DNA of 64,000 nt, from contig OX377202.1 in NCBI GenBank assembly GCA_947396885.1, positions 85,602,408 through 85,666,407 on the forward strand, written 5' to 3'. The DNA comes from Heligmosomoides polygyrus polygyrus. Lineage: Eukaryota; Nematoda; Chromadorea; Rhabditida; Heligmosomidae. The translations under genes were made by a program, and so were the position numbers. This document shows positions 32,379 to 44,370 of this stretch, piece after piece. Within the stretch, counting starts at the first letter, position 1. The number at the start of each line of letters is the position of its first letter. Below the pieces are notes generated by a model. The model made no database searches. It was not told the DNA's origin and saw nothing but the letters and a program-made list of their open reading frames with translations.

Positions 32379-33270
32379 TTAGGGGGGGGGGGCCAAAAGT
32401 AATGAGACACCCCATGCCGTGTCCATATATCTCGTGGCTGGAGTCCGGTTTTCTGCTTATCGTATTTGTATGTTTGTATGCTACTTACTGAAGCCCATCT
32501 GAGAAGTTACCACTTCCGCCCTTTCCAGAAGCATGCCAAAAACCCCAGCCTGTCTCATGCCGAAACCCCAGTCTGACGAGTCGACCTGTGTCGCGCAAAT
32601 CTCCCCCAATTCCCAACCCCGAGCAGCCTGGGCTCAATATTCACGCAGGATGAGAAGTACGTCTTCTACCTTAACCCTGCCAAGCAGCGAGTCTGGGTGA
32701 GGCCTGGTGAATTGTTACCGACCTTCGTTCGGCAAGATGTTCACGGCGAGAAGCATCTTTGGAGCTTTTGGGTCTGCGCCCATGGTTCGGTTTACCGGAG
32801 GCTGTTTCCCAAGAGCACCACGATGAACTCCAAGGCCATGGTGAACGAAATAGAGGAGATGGGCCGGCGACTCGCTCTTATTCATTCGCAGCGCTTCAAG
32901 AAGGTTCTCTTCGAGAACGCCGCACCCCATCGAGAACAAGTAACCAGCTGGGCTGCGTTCACATGCCTCACCCACCGTATTCGCCGGACATCTCTCCATG
33001 CGCCTACCACTACTTCTTGAGCCTACAGGACTTCCTGGTCGGAAGGGACACAAGAACCCAAGCAGTCCTTGACAACCATATCGAGCACTTGATCAGCACC
33101 AGGCTCAAGCAGTTCTGTAAGGATGGGATCAGGAAGTTGACTGAGCGATGGTAGCAAGGTCATTGCCCTTAATGGCAAATACATTCCTAAGCATCGTTGA
33201 GTTGTAATTGAGTTATAAGGAGATAAAAAATTTTTTTCATTTTGTCTCATTACTTTTGGCTCCCCCCTAA
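32379..33270 (+). mobile_element. Mariner-type transposon with TA duplication, decayed
   Basis: Terminal repeats begin TTAGGGGG and share CCAAAAGTAATGAGACA; a TA flanks each side (32377-32378, 33271-33272). The IR2 right arm has the empty site near 61113. Within lies a mariner transposase remnant on the plus strand: FENAAPH (second catalytic region, the Asp replaced by Glu) in the frame from 32697, then HPPYSPDISPCAYH with the third acidic position in the frame ending at 33154 after one frameshift. The N-terminal DNA-binding domain and the first catalytic region are mostly missing, so it cannot be active. Confidence 0.88.
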
Positions 33271-33444
33271 TATTTGCGCCGTTATGAAGGAGGAGAAAAC
33301 TGGACGAGATAAGGAAATGAGGGGTGCAGCAATCTTCACCGACCTTGCTCTCCCGTTCTCGATCGTTATAGGATGCGCTTTGGCACATCATAGGTGGATC
33401 GGAAATAGGGAAGCAAGGGATGGAAACATTATATGGCGCAACTA

Positions 33445-33650
33445 GTGGACGACGGGGGCAGTCCATCAGTACTCGAAAAAGTTACGGGTTTTTACCAGTT
33501 TGACCTAGGCCCCTCTCGGTGCAACTTGCATTACACGTACGTACGCGTACAATGGGGAAATTCCACGTCACCAAACCCGACTGCTATGTTCAAGGCGGCC
33601 GAAGCCAAGGACTGCCTCCCCCGTCCACGTGTTGCGCCCATTAGATAATA
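33445..33650. repeat. Repeat module related to 13400-13760
   Basis: Inverted copy of 13440-13745 (shared blocks AAACCCGACTGCT and TTGCATTACACGTACGTAC types). It sits in the IR2 left arm only, beside the TIR element at 33652, as part of one composite insertion. Confidence 0.75.
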
Positions 33651-33651
33651 A

Positions 33652-34410
33652 GGTACTATTGTACTTTTGGTACCCCACTTAATCCTGTTTAAAATAGGTC
33701 TACTAGGGGTAATCTGCCATGGGAAGAACGAATATCATAGTCGTTTATTGCGGAAATGTCTTATAAGCCCGCTATTAAGTTGGAATCGCTCAAGGCCTTG
33801 CGAAATAGCGCGCGCTGATAAGAGACGCAGAGACTCCGCCCCCTAACGGTGCGCACTATTTCGCCGCCCCTAGCATGCAGCAGAGATTAGCCAGGGCATA
33901 AGCCTTGAAATCTCGAAAAGGCTTGAAAGCTCTGTTGTGTGCTCTCTTTCGCTCACGCGGAGGAGAGCACATAATTAGACAGGGGATGGGACTCCGGGGT
34001 GTGGGCCTACTGGGACACCCGTGTTAAAATTACCTTCATCCTAGAGTTCCCTCCCTTGCCCGATTCGGAAGAAAATAAGACCCAAATCTGTAATCGAAAC
34101 GAGGAGATAAGACTGCATTTAATTCGCTGCGAGTATCTAGTCGCTACGCCTCCGCGCCACGGCATACTATGGTAACCCCCCCCCCTACACGAGACGGCCG
34201 CGAATGCGTGCTGGTAGGGGGCGGAGTCTCTGCGTCTCTTACCAGCGCGCGCTATTTCGCAAGGCCTTGAGCGATTCCAACTTAATGTAGCGCGCTTATA
34301 AGACAATTCCGCAATAAACGACTATGATATTCGTTCTTCCCATGGCAGACTACCCCTAGTAGACCTATTATGAACAAGATTAAGTGGGGTACCAAAAGTA
34401 CAATAGTACC
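33652..34410. mobile_element. Non-autonomous TIR element, ~200-bp terminal repeats
   Basis: GGTACTATTGTACTTTTGG at 33652 is mirrored at 34392-34410, and the complementarity continues for about 200 bases (to about 33850 and from about 34207). The centre includes a minus-strand copy, at about 34020-34190, of a segment also found at 31985-32160 and 61340-61510. No transposase. It is absent from the IR2 right arm. Confidence 0.85.
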
Positions 34411-34783
34411 GATAATAATAGAAAAATTCACCCATCAGCCTCTGCAACGCCTCTGGCCTTGGATTTGAAGGGGTTACCCGTTTGATCGAGGGCGGCTCCC
34501 GCCACGCACAGTGCGCACTAAAATCGCACGCGAGCTTGGATATGGCGATGCAATCCCAATGGGGGGAGCACTCCATTCTCACATTTGAATACTATTTCAA
34601 GATGAACACATACAACATAGCACATAAAAGTGCTTATCTGATTCCCTCCAGTGACAACAGCCCGTCCCGTCGCTGGAATAAGGAAGACATTTTAATGAAA
34701 AAACACGAAATGGCGCCAGCGGCAAATCACCGTTTAAATTCCCGCGCTACCGAATGCGTGCGCGTCGACTGATTCACCGTGGG

Positions 34784-35879
34784 GCGATAGAAGAGGTGAC
34801 CCGGGGACACCTGGTGCGTATTTTTTGTTTGTTGTGTTTGCTCTTGTTTTTGCTCTATTTTTAATGTTTTTTACTGTTAGGGCTTCCCAGGAGACTCTGG
34901 GGTTGGGGGTGGGGTACACACGCCGAAGGGACGAGGGGTAAGACGCAAGTCCCGTTATAGTGCCCCTTTGGTATTGGACCGATATGGCCTAGTGCGAATT
35001 CGCGCTAATTTTTTTCTTAATTTTACGATGCTTTTTATTTATTTTGCTCTCTAAAGCTGGGTGGGGTAGGGTGTAATGTGCGCTCCGAGTACCATTATAG
35101 TACACATGTCGTGTGGGGAGGCGGAGATGAAACCACCAAAAAGGGTCCCCCTAAAACGTGGGGCATTGTGAGGCAGATCAGATGGTCATGGGCGCGGAGG
35201 CGCGCGAAAGAAGCTAAAATAAAAGGGGCAGCTAGGGAGGGGAGCCGTTCTCGTCTGGTCCCATTCGATCCCCGCATCCGTGTCCAGTGCCCTCATATCG
35301 ACCTTAGTGGAGTTCTGAGATCAACTCTTAGACCCATCCCGCCAGATCTTCTCCGTGGACTTCTGGCTTCTTCGTGGACGCCTACTACCGAAACCCGGTT
35401 GCCGTAGAACGCTTAATCTCCGCCCTGCCGATTCGACTCGTCGCTGCTCAACGTTGTGATCCGGTGTATTTTTATTGAATGTTCTTTTGTTCTTGATAAA
35501 CCTAGTTGCACTATCTGTGTATTGGTTCGGACCAGAAGGTTCATACCTATCATACCTCTAGCTACTCCGGCTTACACACAAATGACCCGATGCTATCCGC
35601 GCTGTTTAAAAATCGCGCTCTGCGATGGGACGCGCGCGAACCTTCAGGGGCCCTCCTAGCTGCTCGTGCTTCCTCACTTGTCGGCCGTACTGCCTTGTGA
35701 AGCATCACACATCAAATTTTTGTAGAACCAGGTTAGGGAAATAACTCAAGGGTGTGTTCCATCCAAGCTGCTTGCGTAGAAACTGCTTTCGTCACTAAGG
35801 GGGAGTACGCATCTGGGTTCTGCACAATTTGTTGGCTGGGTCTATCTGGGTTCTGCACAATTCGCTGGCCGGGTCTATC
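34784..35879. other. No recognisable gene
   Basis: GT-rich and GC-rich mixed DNA. About 35760-35900 is a divergent, inverted relative of the satellite monomer found at 38180-39055 (shared AAGCTGCTTGCGT and ACTGCTTTCGTC types), with a short internal duplication of TATCTGGGTTCTGCACAATT. Confidence 0.55.
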
Positions 35880-36065
35880 TGGGTCCACACAATTTGCTGG
35901 TGTTTTCTGCGCTCGAAGAGCGCAAAAAACGCCAGCAAATTGTGTAGACGTCAAAACCCCTCAAATAGTCAGTTGAAATGCAAAAACTCCACAACGCAGG
36001 AGAACCGAACCCTTGAGCTCCCATGGCATGAAGCAACGCCTCTATCCACTGCAGCACGGTCCACT
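35880..36065 (-). repeat. tRNA-derived SINE (family A)
   Basis: On the minus strand a tRNA-like head (TGCAGTGGATAGAGGC, then GGGTTCGGTTCTC) is followed by GAGTTTTTGCATTTCAACTG and a tail with TTTTGACGTCTACACAATTT. The copy at 38010-38165 matches throughout. The T-run right after the head could act as a Pol III stop. Confidence 0.75.
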
Positions 36066-36681
36066 TTTCGGGAGCGCCATCGCGGGTGTAGAAGAGATCG
36101 ATGCCCACGTGGACGCCGACGCGATCCACGATGCAACGGCAGCGGCCGCACGGTACAGTATCTCGCAAGCCTGTGCATCAACCCGCAACTCCATCGGCAG
36201 AAAACAGTAAGACCGTGCGCGGCTAAGAGGGTGCAGACTCGGATCAGTGGTTGGTTGCGCACTACAATGCTTTTCTGTGCTCTCCTTTGCAGGAGAGCAC
36301 AAATTCTTTCAAAACTACTGCACCGCTCTTTCCCGTATTGTGCGGAAAACTGGAGTCCTATCTAGACTTTTCATTTCCTTCGGATACACAGTTCGCCAAT
36401 ACAACAAGATTGAGTGCAGTTTTAAAAATGGAAGGGGAAAATGGATTTCTTAAGAGAATGAGGGTGGGCGCAGCTACGTTCTACCCTGAGGGCGCACTTT
36501 ATAGGACCGTCACTCTGCTCACACGCTGCATTCTCCTTCCTCTCTTAGGTTGCGAGCAATGTGACAAGATTTCCAATGTAGTTTTTTTTCAGAGAGAAGT
36601 GACCCAGTACCAAGCGATGTATCGTGAGTACATAAACAACGGTATTATGTGCTTGACGTGATCACTATGCGCATTTTTTAG
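36066..36681. other. No recognisable gene
   Basis: Short open frames (36251-36661) show no domain. A possible acceptor (CTCCTTTGCAG) occurs at about 36290, but the downstream frame is not recognisable as an exon. Confidence 0.4.
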
Positions 36682-36783
36682 ACCTGCTAGAGTTGCAAAG
36701 AAGACACGCAAACATAAAGCAAAGCAGAAGCAAAGGTCATTAGAAGAAACTTCAAAGAAGGAAAAGCGGAAAAATTTCGAACG
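36682..36783 (+). CDS. Possible N-terminal exon of a nematode tyrosine phosphatase
   Basis: TTTTTTAG precedes a 102-base open segment rich in Lys/Arg (KKTRKHKAKQKQRS, then KKEKRKNFER), followed by GT. Basic N-termini precede the catalytic domain in many nematode phosphatases. Its end phase does not fit directly onto the exon at 46751, so at least one intervening exon would be needed across 10 kb of repeats. It may instead be a fragment of an unrelated gene. Confidence 0.35.
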
Positions 36784-38009
36784 GTGGGTGTGTTCAGTAG
36801 GTTTCGTATTCAATTGTTATCCGTCTTCGTAAGAAGGCATGTGACAATAATGCACATCAGAAGTGGCCTAGCTCAGTTCGCCGTTAAGATAGAAAACACC
36901 AGTGCCGCCTGAAATTTCTAACTTCGTGCAGCACAAAATGTCGTACAGATACATGCTCACCACTTCAGAGCTATTTAGCGCCAAAAATCTCTCATAGATG
37001 AATTGCTTTCGTCCCCAGAGTTAAAATGCACCAAGCAGCGACATCAAGTGCAACTGACATGAACATATTTCCAGTAACCGCCATCACATGATAGCTTCTG
37101 TTGATGAATCCGGCCCCAGAAAGTGCAATCATTCGTATGAAACGAAATGCGAAACGCTGTGTTATGTCAAATTACTACTGATAGTTCCTTACCACATCGT
37201 GCAGACTTCAGATCTGAATAGATGCGAGGACACTCAAAGGCATTCAAGCCATTCATTAAACCTACTTGCTTTCTGAGCCACTTATCACGTTTCCAGTTAC
37301 ACCGATACATTTTTTATCAAAATGGTGCTCCAAATACTTAGACACCGATGCCGAGAAATAACGTCATGTGATCGTTGCGGTGATGTGCTGGTGGCCGAGA
37401 AGAACACCTGATCGATCAACTTCGCCACTATTCCGCTCAGTTTCACAAGTATCCACCCAATCATGTCAGTGCGGTTGGAAGTCTAAAGGCCTTCCCACAC
37501 TTTTGCTGCAACGCGGAAGACCTATCTTTAAGCATCAATCTGAGAGAAAGGGATTTCCGCCGCCGGCAAAACTTATCGTGTCCACCTTGCCGCTGATACG
37601 TCGGCTTGAGGGCAGAAGCGGCATCACAAACGCGCAGGTGCAATAATGATTCAAGACATTATCGCCGAGGGGCACTGCCAGCCCCGCACGACCGATGGTA
37701 GAGATCTGGCCGGGCTCTAGCAGATCGTGGCATGCATCTAGAATGGAAATTGACAGCAATAATGATAACGATAATGAAACCGAATTGCCGATGGAGTGTG
37801 ATGGCAAAGCTGAGAATGAGTGCACCGCCACGCCGTCTTTTCCGAAAAGAGAGTTTTACGGCCGAAGGATTAAGGCGAAGAGCGGCTGTTGGCAACGTGC
37901 CCAGCGACGCACGCGACGCAGCCGCTTGCGCTTCACTTTGACGACGGAGCGCGGAAGCCTTGCGGTTTGTGCCTCTTATACGCCCGCGAGGCAGCCCTTG
38001 CTAGGCGGC

Positions 38010-38165
38010 TCGTGGTGCAATGGGTAGAGCGTCTCGCCCTGGCGATGGAGGTCGGGGGTTCGGTTCCTCTGCATGTCGGCGTTTTTGCACTTCAATTGAC
38101 TGGATGAGATCTCAGGAGTTTTAACGTCTACTCAATTTTCAGGCGTTTTCTGCCCATTTTCCAGC
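38010..38165 (+). repeat. tRNA-derived SINE (family A), best copy
   Basis: The head has an A box in TGGTGCAATGGGTAGAGC and a B box in GGTTCGGTTCC, then GTTTTTGCACTTCAATTGAC, then GAGTTTTAACGTCTACTC and GGCGTTTTCTGCCC. The satellite array begins immediately after it. Confidence 0.78.
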
Positions 38166-38179
38166 TGTATGCGGTTTTG

Positions 38180-39055
38180 CAGAGCCCAGAGCGACGAAAG
38201 CAGTCTCCACACGAGCAGCTTGATCAGCACCCACCCTGGAGTCCCTTCCCTAGCGTGGTCCTGCGCTCGAAGAGCGCAGAACCCAGCTGCGGACTCGCCC
38301 TGAGCGACGAAAGCAGTCTCCACACGAGCAGCTTGATCGGCACCCACCCCGGAGTCCCTTCCCTAGCCTGGTCCTGCGCTCGAAGAGCGCAGAACCCAGC
38401 TGAGGACTCCCCTGAGCGACGAAAGCAGCCTCCACACGAGCTGCTTGATCGGCACCCACCCTGGAGTCCCTTCCCTAGCCTGGTCCTGCGCTCGAAGAGC
38501 GCAGAACCCAGCTGCGGACTCGCCCTGAGCGATGAAAGCAGTCTCCACACGAGCAGCTTGATCGGCACCCACCCCGGAGTCCCTTCCCTAGCCTGGTCCT
38601 GCGCTCAAAGAGCGCAGAACCCAGCTGCGGACTCCCCTGAGCGACGAAAGCAGCCTCCACACGAGCAGCTTGATCGGCACCCACCCTGGAGTCCCTTCCC
38701 TAGCCTGGTCCTGCGCTCGAAGAGCGCAGAACCCAGCTGCGGACTCGCCCTGAGCGACGAAAGCAGTCTCCACACGAGCAGCTTGATCGGCACCCACCCC
38801 GGAGTCCCTTCCCTAGCCTGGTCCTGCGCTCAAAGAGCGCAGAACCCAGCTGCGGACTCCCCTGAGCGACGAAAGCAGCCTCCACACGAGCAGCTTGATC
38901 GGCACCCACCCTGGAGTCCCTTCCCTAGCCTGGTCCTGCGCTCGAAGAGCGCAGAACCCAGCTGCGGACTCCCCTGAGCGACGAAAGCAGCCTCCACGGG
39001 AGCAGCTTGATCGGCACCCACCCTGGAGTCGCTTCCCTAGAACCCAGCTGCGGAC
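38180..39055. repeat. Satellite, alternating 112- and 113-bp monomers
   Basis: Nearly eight monomers. Two variants alternate (ending GACTCGCCCTGAGC or GACTCCCCTGAGC), giving a 225-bp dimer. Because 225 is a multiple of three, one frame stays open for 266 codons as a 75-residue repeat; this is a consequence of the period and I do not call it a gene. Each monomer contains the short palindrome TGCGCTCGAAGAGCGCA. Confidence 0.93.
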
Positions 39056-40223
39056 TCTAAGGATCAGCGCTTCCGATTTCATTTGGTGTTCACGCATGTA
39101 GTGATAGCAGTGAACGATTTCGCGCTCCGTGGCGAACGTACGCAGGGCCGCCGCGCTGCTGGCAAATTCCCAACAGCCGCCCTTCGCCCAACTAATGCGG
39201 CCGAGTTTTACGGCATGCCGCCATGCTGCGATAAACCTGCTGGCTTTTGACGAGACGAGAACCCACAGGGGGATTACAATACGCAATGCTGCCAACAGTA
39301 CCGCTGTCTAGAGGAACCGCTTCATATGGTGCAATTGTCAAGTCCGGGTCCTGCGTCCATCGGACCCCCGGTGTCAATCGGTGTCGATATTTGTCTTACC
39401 GTCAGTACCCTCCTCTATTATAGTAATCTCTTCTGGACCCTTCTTCTCTTCGGTGGCCCTGTCCGTCCGAACGAGGGTGGGCAGCGGTCCAAGGGGGCCG
39501 ACGCGGCGGGAACCGCACCCGCCCGGATCGAGTGCTGCGGTCCGGGTCTCAAAACAGTCCCTGTGGCCGCTCGGCCACTCACTCTTTTTACTTTGTTCTT
39601 GAATTTCGTCTAATTACACTCCGTGGGAAGGCATCTAGCTCATCACTGAGTCTACTTGGGTGAGATAACGAGGATATACGTTGTGTACGCGGATTTTGGG
39701 ACAATTGGAGCCATCAAGCCTCGTTCTTTTCTGCCACCCTAGTGAGTGGGGGTACCTAACATCATTAAGCGTACACAACTGCAGACGGATTGAGTTGTTC
39801 CTCGCACGTCTGCGGTGGTTTATCGCTATTGACAGCGACCAAGGGTTAGTTCCAGCCCTTGACACTCTCCATGTTCCTCGCTTATTAATCCCTCCTTGCC
39901 TGTCCCACTCTCTCGGCGGACTTAAACTAAATTTCTCTCCGCGTCAAGTTATTCTCATATCATTCGATTTTCGCGGTACTCCCGTGCGGTCACCGAACGC
40001 ACTGCTCTGCTCTGTTTTTCACGTACGCTGTTTCTACTTCGGTGCGCTGGACCACCTGCTTTGCTGATAGAGTGAGGGACCTTGTGGCAGGTTCCGTGTT
40101 GAGAGCATCTGTTACTTAAGCCATCGGAACAGGTAAATTCGGAGTTTTCTGTTGCCTAGTGCACGATATTCTGTCTTTATTGATCAAGGCTCCATCGAGT
40201 GGATTTCCTGATCAACTAAGAGT
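39056..40223. other. No recognisable gene
   Basis: Partly GC-rich non-coding DNA. Frames such as 39681-40067 show no domain. The 5' region of the CR1 LINE may begin around 40130. Confidence 0.45.
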
Positions 40224-43200
40224 ATGGCGCCTACGAAGCTCTCATCACAAAAAACGAGCAGAACCTCGATGGTTGAAGGGAGGACGAAGTTGCAAGCGCG
40301 CGGGGAGGGGGAACTTCAGACAGATATGAAAACTCCGGGATTTATGAAAACTCATAAATCACATGTTTTCTGTTCAAAAGGAGTTATGCCTCTCGGCTAA
40401 GAACCAGGAATTGCAAGACCAAGTGAGCAGTTTGCATCAAGAAAATTTAGAACTTAAGGCCGCCCTTGATGTCGCTTAAAAAAAAGGTGGAGTACGTTCC
40501 TCAAAAGGTACCGGTCTCATGAAAATGTTGTCTCAGGTCGATAAAAAAAGAGAGACACCGTTTTGTTGTCATCTCCGGCATCGCCGAGTCCTCAAACCCC
40601 AAGTCGACTGAGCGTGCTATACATGACTTTGAATTTGTTAAGAGTGTTCTTAATCATCTTGATGTGGAATGTATCCCCAACTAACATACCGACATGAGAA
40701 GCCTTTATCGTTAGAGGGACAATTCCGGGTTTTAAAGGTTGTCTTACTTAACAAATTTTATCAATCTCTAGTCCTTGAGAAGAGCTTCTCAATTACGTAC
40801 TTCTCCCTCAAGGGGGTCTATATTAGGCCTTCCCTAACTAAAGGGGAGAGACCACAAATCGTCAAGCTCGGCTAGCACGTCAGAATGCTCATGATGTGAC
40901 TAATCTCCGTAATCTAACTGGCCCACTGAACATGCCTCCGGTAAAATAACGAGCTCTCTTCGGATACCAGTCTCAGACCTAAATTGCCTTTATTCTAATA
41001 TACGCTCCATCCAAAAGAACATCGAGCCACTCAAGTTCACCATCAAATGCTCGAATTGTGACGTAATCGTCATCACAGAGTCTTGGCTGGATGGCTCAAT
41101 TTATCTAGGACCAATTTTAGGCGATCTTCGTCAAGATTTTTGTTATGCTAGATGTGACAGAGTGCGTAAAAGAGGTGGTGGCGTTCTAATACTACCTAAA
41201 CATTCTATAGTGTTTGAAAAGTCTGGTGTGAATCAGTTCCAGACGCTTTCGACATCATCTGCTGTGATTTGGTCTTATTGCAATACAGCATAAGGCTAGT
41301 TGCTGTTTATGCAGCTTCTAGTTTATCTCTGTGCAGCACAATGGACCAAGATTCTGAGCGATCTCTGTTCTTGAAAAGCACACTGTGTTATACTAGGTGA
41401 CTTCAATATGCCGGACATAGATTGGTCAAAGGGCTACTCAGGTTCTATGGCGTCACAATGTTTTATAGATATGTGCAAATCATGCAAGCTAATCCAAACG
41501 TTTTAACACCAACACGTTATGGTAATGTACTCGACCTTGTCCTCGGCAGTCATCCAAATCTGATAAAAAACTTGACTGTTATGGCACTGATAAGCTCCAG
41601 TGGTCATTCGTGCCTCATCTTTAATCTCCAAGGTTTTGTAAACAGATCGGCGTATCGACTACGAAAGGCTTTTCGTGAAGCCAATTACGACCTAGTATGC
41701 CAATTTTTATTCTGGAGAACACTTCTTGAGCAATACACTAGTGTAAACGATAAATATGAGTTGTTTTTGGCCATCCTTCATGATTGCATTGAGCAGTTCG
41801 TTCCAACGGAAAAGCTGTCAAGTAACTTTTGCAAGCTTCCCCTAATTTGCTTAAACTTCTTGAACTACGGCAAAAAACTTGGCTAGAATATCAGAATATT
41901 TCTTGTGCGGATAATTTGATCGTTCCAAATCTGTGAACAATAAGTCCGACCGAATATTGAATCAGTGCAGAAAGTATATTGAAAGGAAATTCTTGAAGAT
42001 GCTAAAAACCATCTCTTCACAGATTATTGAGTTCCGTCCTGAAGTGGTCTGAGCGAATTCCTTCTTTGAAGGATGATGTTGGAGCTTCAGCTGTAACTGA
42101 ACTATCACAGCCTGCTTGCAAAGTCTTTCCAAAAGTCTTCCGAATACCACAATAATAATTAGTCATCTAGTACCGCAAGCTCTTCTTTCTCAATGGAAAG
42201 TTTGATTTGGTTCTACGAAGAGGAAAGTTATGGCGCATTATGTACCTTACCAACTTCTTACACTGTTACACAGATCACGTACCACCATACTTTCTACGGA
42301 GAGCTGCTGAGCACATATTTAACGACATCTATTTGTCAGGAGAAGTGCCCTCTCGCTAGAAACACGCATTTGTTACACCTATTCCAAAGAAAACACCTCA
42401 CCATCTTGTATCTAATTACTGTCCCATTTGTATTACTTCCGTTTTTGCTAGAATTTTCTAAAGAAAACTCAAAACTGCTCTTGCGACCTATCTTGAGTCA
42501 TATTCTTTATTACCCAATGATCAACATGGCTTTCGAACCGGAAGGTCGACTGAAACGTTGATGTTCTCGGCGCTTAGTGACTGGACACAAGCGCTTGATC
42601 AAAAATTGGATGTGGACGTTGTCTATTTTGATCCTATGAAGGCGTTCGACAAGGTCCTTTCTGTGATCAACAAGCTTAAAGAAATATGAGTTCACCCCAG
42701 AGTAACTGAGTGGATAAAAAAATTCATAGCGGATAGGATCCAACCAGCGCTGGCGGTGTATGTTGCCAGGAAAGCAGAAGATGCTGGTTCTAGTCCCGCC
42801 TGGCGAAAGAGTTTTGATCGCAACAAAACATCCTGTGACAACCAAAATTATTCTTCAAAGAACATTGTGAATTCATAACAAAGAAGGCTGATAGGGTTGT
42901 ATGCAGTGAGATGACTCCAACCACACGAATAAGCACTGCCACGCGATAAGAAGTAGAGAATGCAACCAAACGCGTTGGAGATCACCTCAAAATTAGGTAA
43001 TGAAACCTTTATTTTTAATACTACACACTAACACGCACGCGACTAACGAACAAGACATTAAAGCACCGGTGGTAAAACCATTTACTGAGATAGGATAACA
43101 AAATGGATAAACATAGGATAATATGAGCGCAACTACGCGAAACATGAATAGAAACAACATGGTACCCACATGAGTAGCACCGATTTCATATAAGACCCTA

Positions 43201-44370
43201 AAGCAAGATAAGTGACCTAGCAAAGAAACAACACTATGGATATGGCAAGGCATAAACAAGATAGACATAATATATATGCAGATAGAGTAACATATCAACA
43301 AGATACATGAGGGCGACGAAGCAAGATAACAATACAAAACCGAACACAACACTAAAACATGAAGGAACACCCAAAAGATTACACGAGAACCATGAACAAC
43401 GCATTATGAACACATAAACCAAACAGATACGCGCAAGGAGTGCGAAGGGAGAGACCACGATACAAAATACGCGCAGAATGAAACCCCCTTCAGTCCAACT
43501 GCCCCCGGACGCGCACAGCCGCTATACTGCCTGCAAGCTCAAGAACGGGGCTGGACGCGCTGATAAGGACGAAATCCCTGATAATCAGGAGGCGCCGAGG
43601 AATAGCCCGGGGACGAGGAGAGCCCAGAGACGGGCGCGGTGGTCGAAATGGGGCGCGAAATCCTTCAATGGAGACGACTTGTCGTCGTGCAGTATATTTA
43701 AGGCATTAAGAACAAATTCTGTTGTACATTTATTGCTAGCGTAGAGATAGTATGTTAGTCCTATATTAGAATACGCTGCCACTATATTCAGTCCTAAGTG
43801 TAAGCGAGAAATTGTTAGGTTTAAATCTGTACAAAATAGCTTTACCAGGAAATTATGGATAAGAGTTTATGGTTTGGACCGTGTCGCCATACCATCAGCA
43901 GTTGAGAGAAATCAAATCTTCAACATGCGCAGTCTTGCCTATTGTAGAAGAAAGTACGATCTAATCATGATTTACAAGATGCTTAATGGTATCTTGCGCC
44001 TTTCTCTTCAAGAGTTTTATTCAATTTGTTCCTCTAACACGAGGGGTAGGCAGTGGAAGATCCAAATTCCCAGAGCAAGAAGTAACATAAGGTCGTCGTT
44101 CTTCAGCTGTCGAGCCGGCATCGAATTCCTAAGATTCTCCATGAAAAACAATTTGCCAAACTCCCTAAGGCAATACAAAATACTGGTCGACCGGTATCTC
44201 CAGGAAGCTTGTTAGTTGCCATCCTCCTAGACAGTTTGTTCTGTTATGAATAATCCTAGTATTGCCTGTCCTCTACTTTTTTCTAGTTCCATTTTTTTTT
44301 ACATTGGACTGTAGTTGTGCAGATTGTTGTTGTTTTATGGCGTGGTTATTCACGTATATAATAAATAAAT
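40224..44370 (+). mobile_element. CR1-type LINE, degenerate and interrupted
   Basis: ORF1 remnant from 40224 (MAPTKLSSQKT, then a coiled-coil stretch near 40400 and VVISGIAESS near 40570). Endonuclease near 41390-41660 (LGDFNMPDIDW in frame, then NVLDLVLGSHP). RT from about 42410 (PILSHILYYP; further on FDPMKAFDKV in another frame). C-terminal domain 43744-44216 (RKYDLIMIYKMLNG, SFFSCRAGIEFL). The end is ATAATAAATAAAT near 44358. The segment 42748-43690 does not belong to it. Many stops and frameshifts; inactive. Confidence 0.85.
42748..43690. repeat. Foreign segment inside the CR1 LINE, with a decayed tRNA-like head
   Basis: Positions 42750-42843 match the head of the 281-bp unit (GCGCTGGCGGTGTAT, then GTCCCGCCTGGCG, then TTTTGATCGCAACAAAA) with a deletion of about 12 bases. 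After it come AT-rich DNA (to 43470) and a GC-rich stretch with no recognised content. It replaces the central RT portion of the LINE. Confidence 0.65.

Larger units (their letters stand above)
29623..34783. repeat. IR2 left arm
   Basis: Reverse complement of 60403-63920. The match runs from the outer end (GGATATCAACTTCGTGATTGA) to the inner end (GTCGACTGATTCACCG), interrupted by private insertions: a SINE at 30255-30553, a mariner at 32379-33270 and a composite insert at about 33445-34412. Divergence is clearly greater than between the IR1 arms. No gene of its own is recognisable. Confidence 0.88.

Noticed and set aside
38177..38977. 266-codon open frame
   Set aside because: A by-product of the 225-bp satellite dimer; no start context and no domain.
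42993..43458. Minus-strand frames rich in hydrophobic residues (125 and 74 codons)
   Set aside because: AT-rich DNA read in reverse; overlapping frames, no domain, and located in the foreign block inside a LINE.
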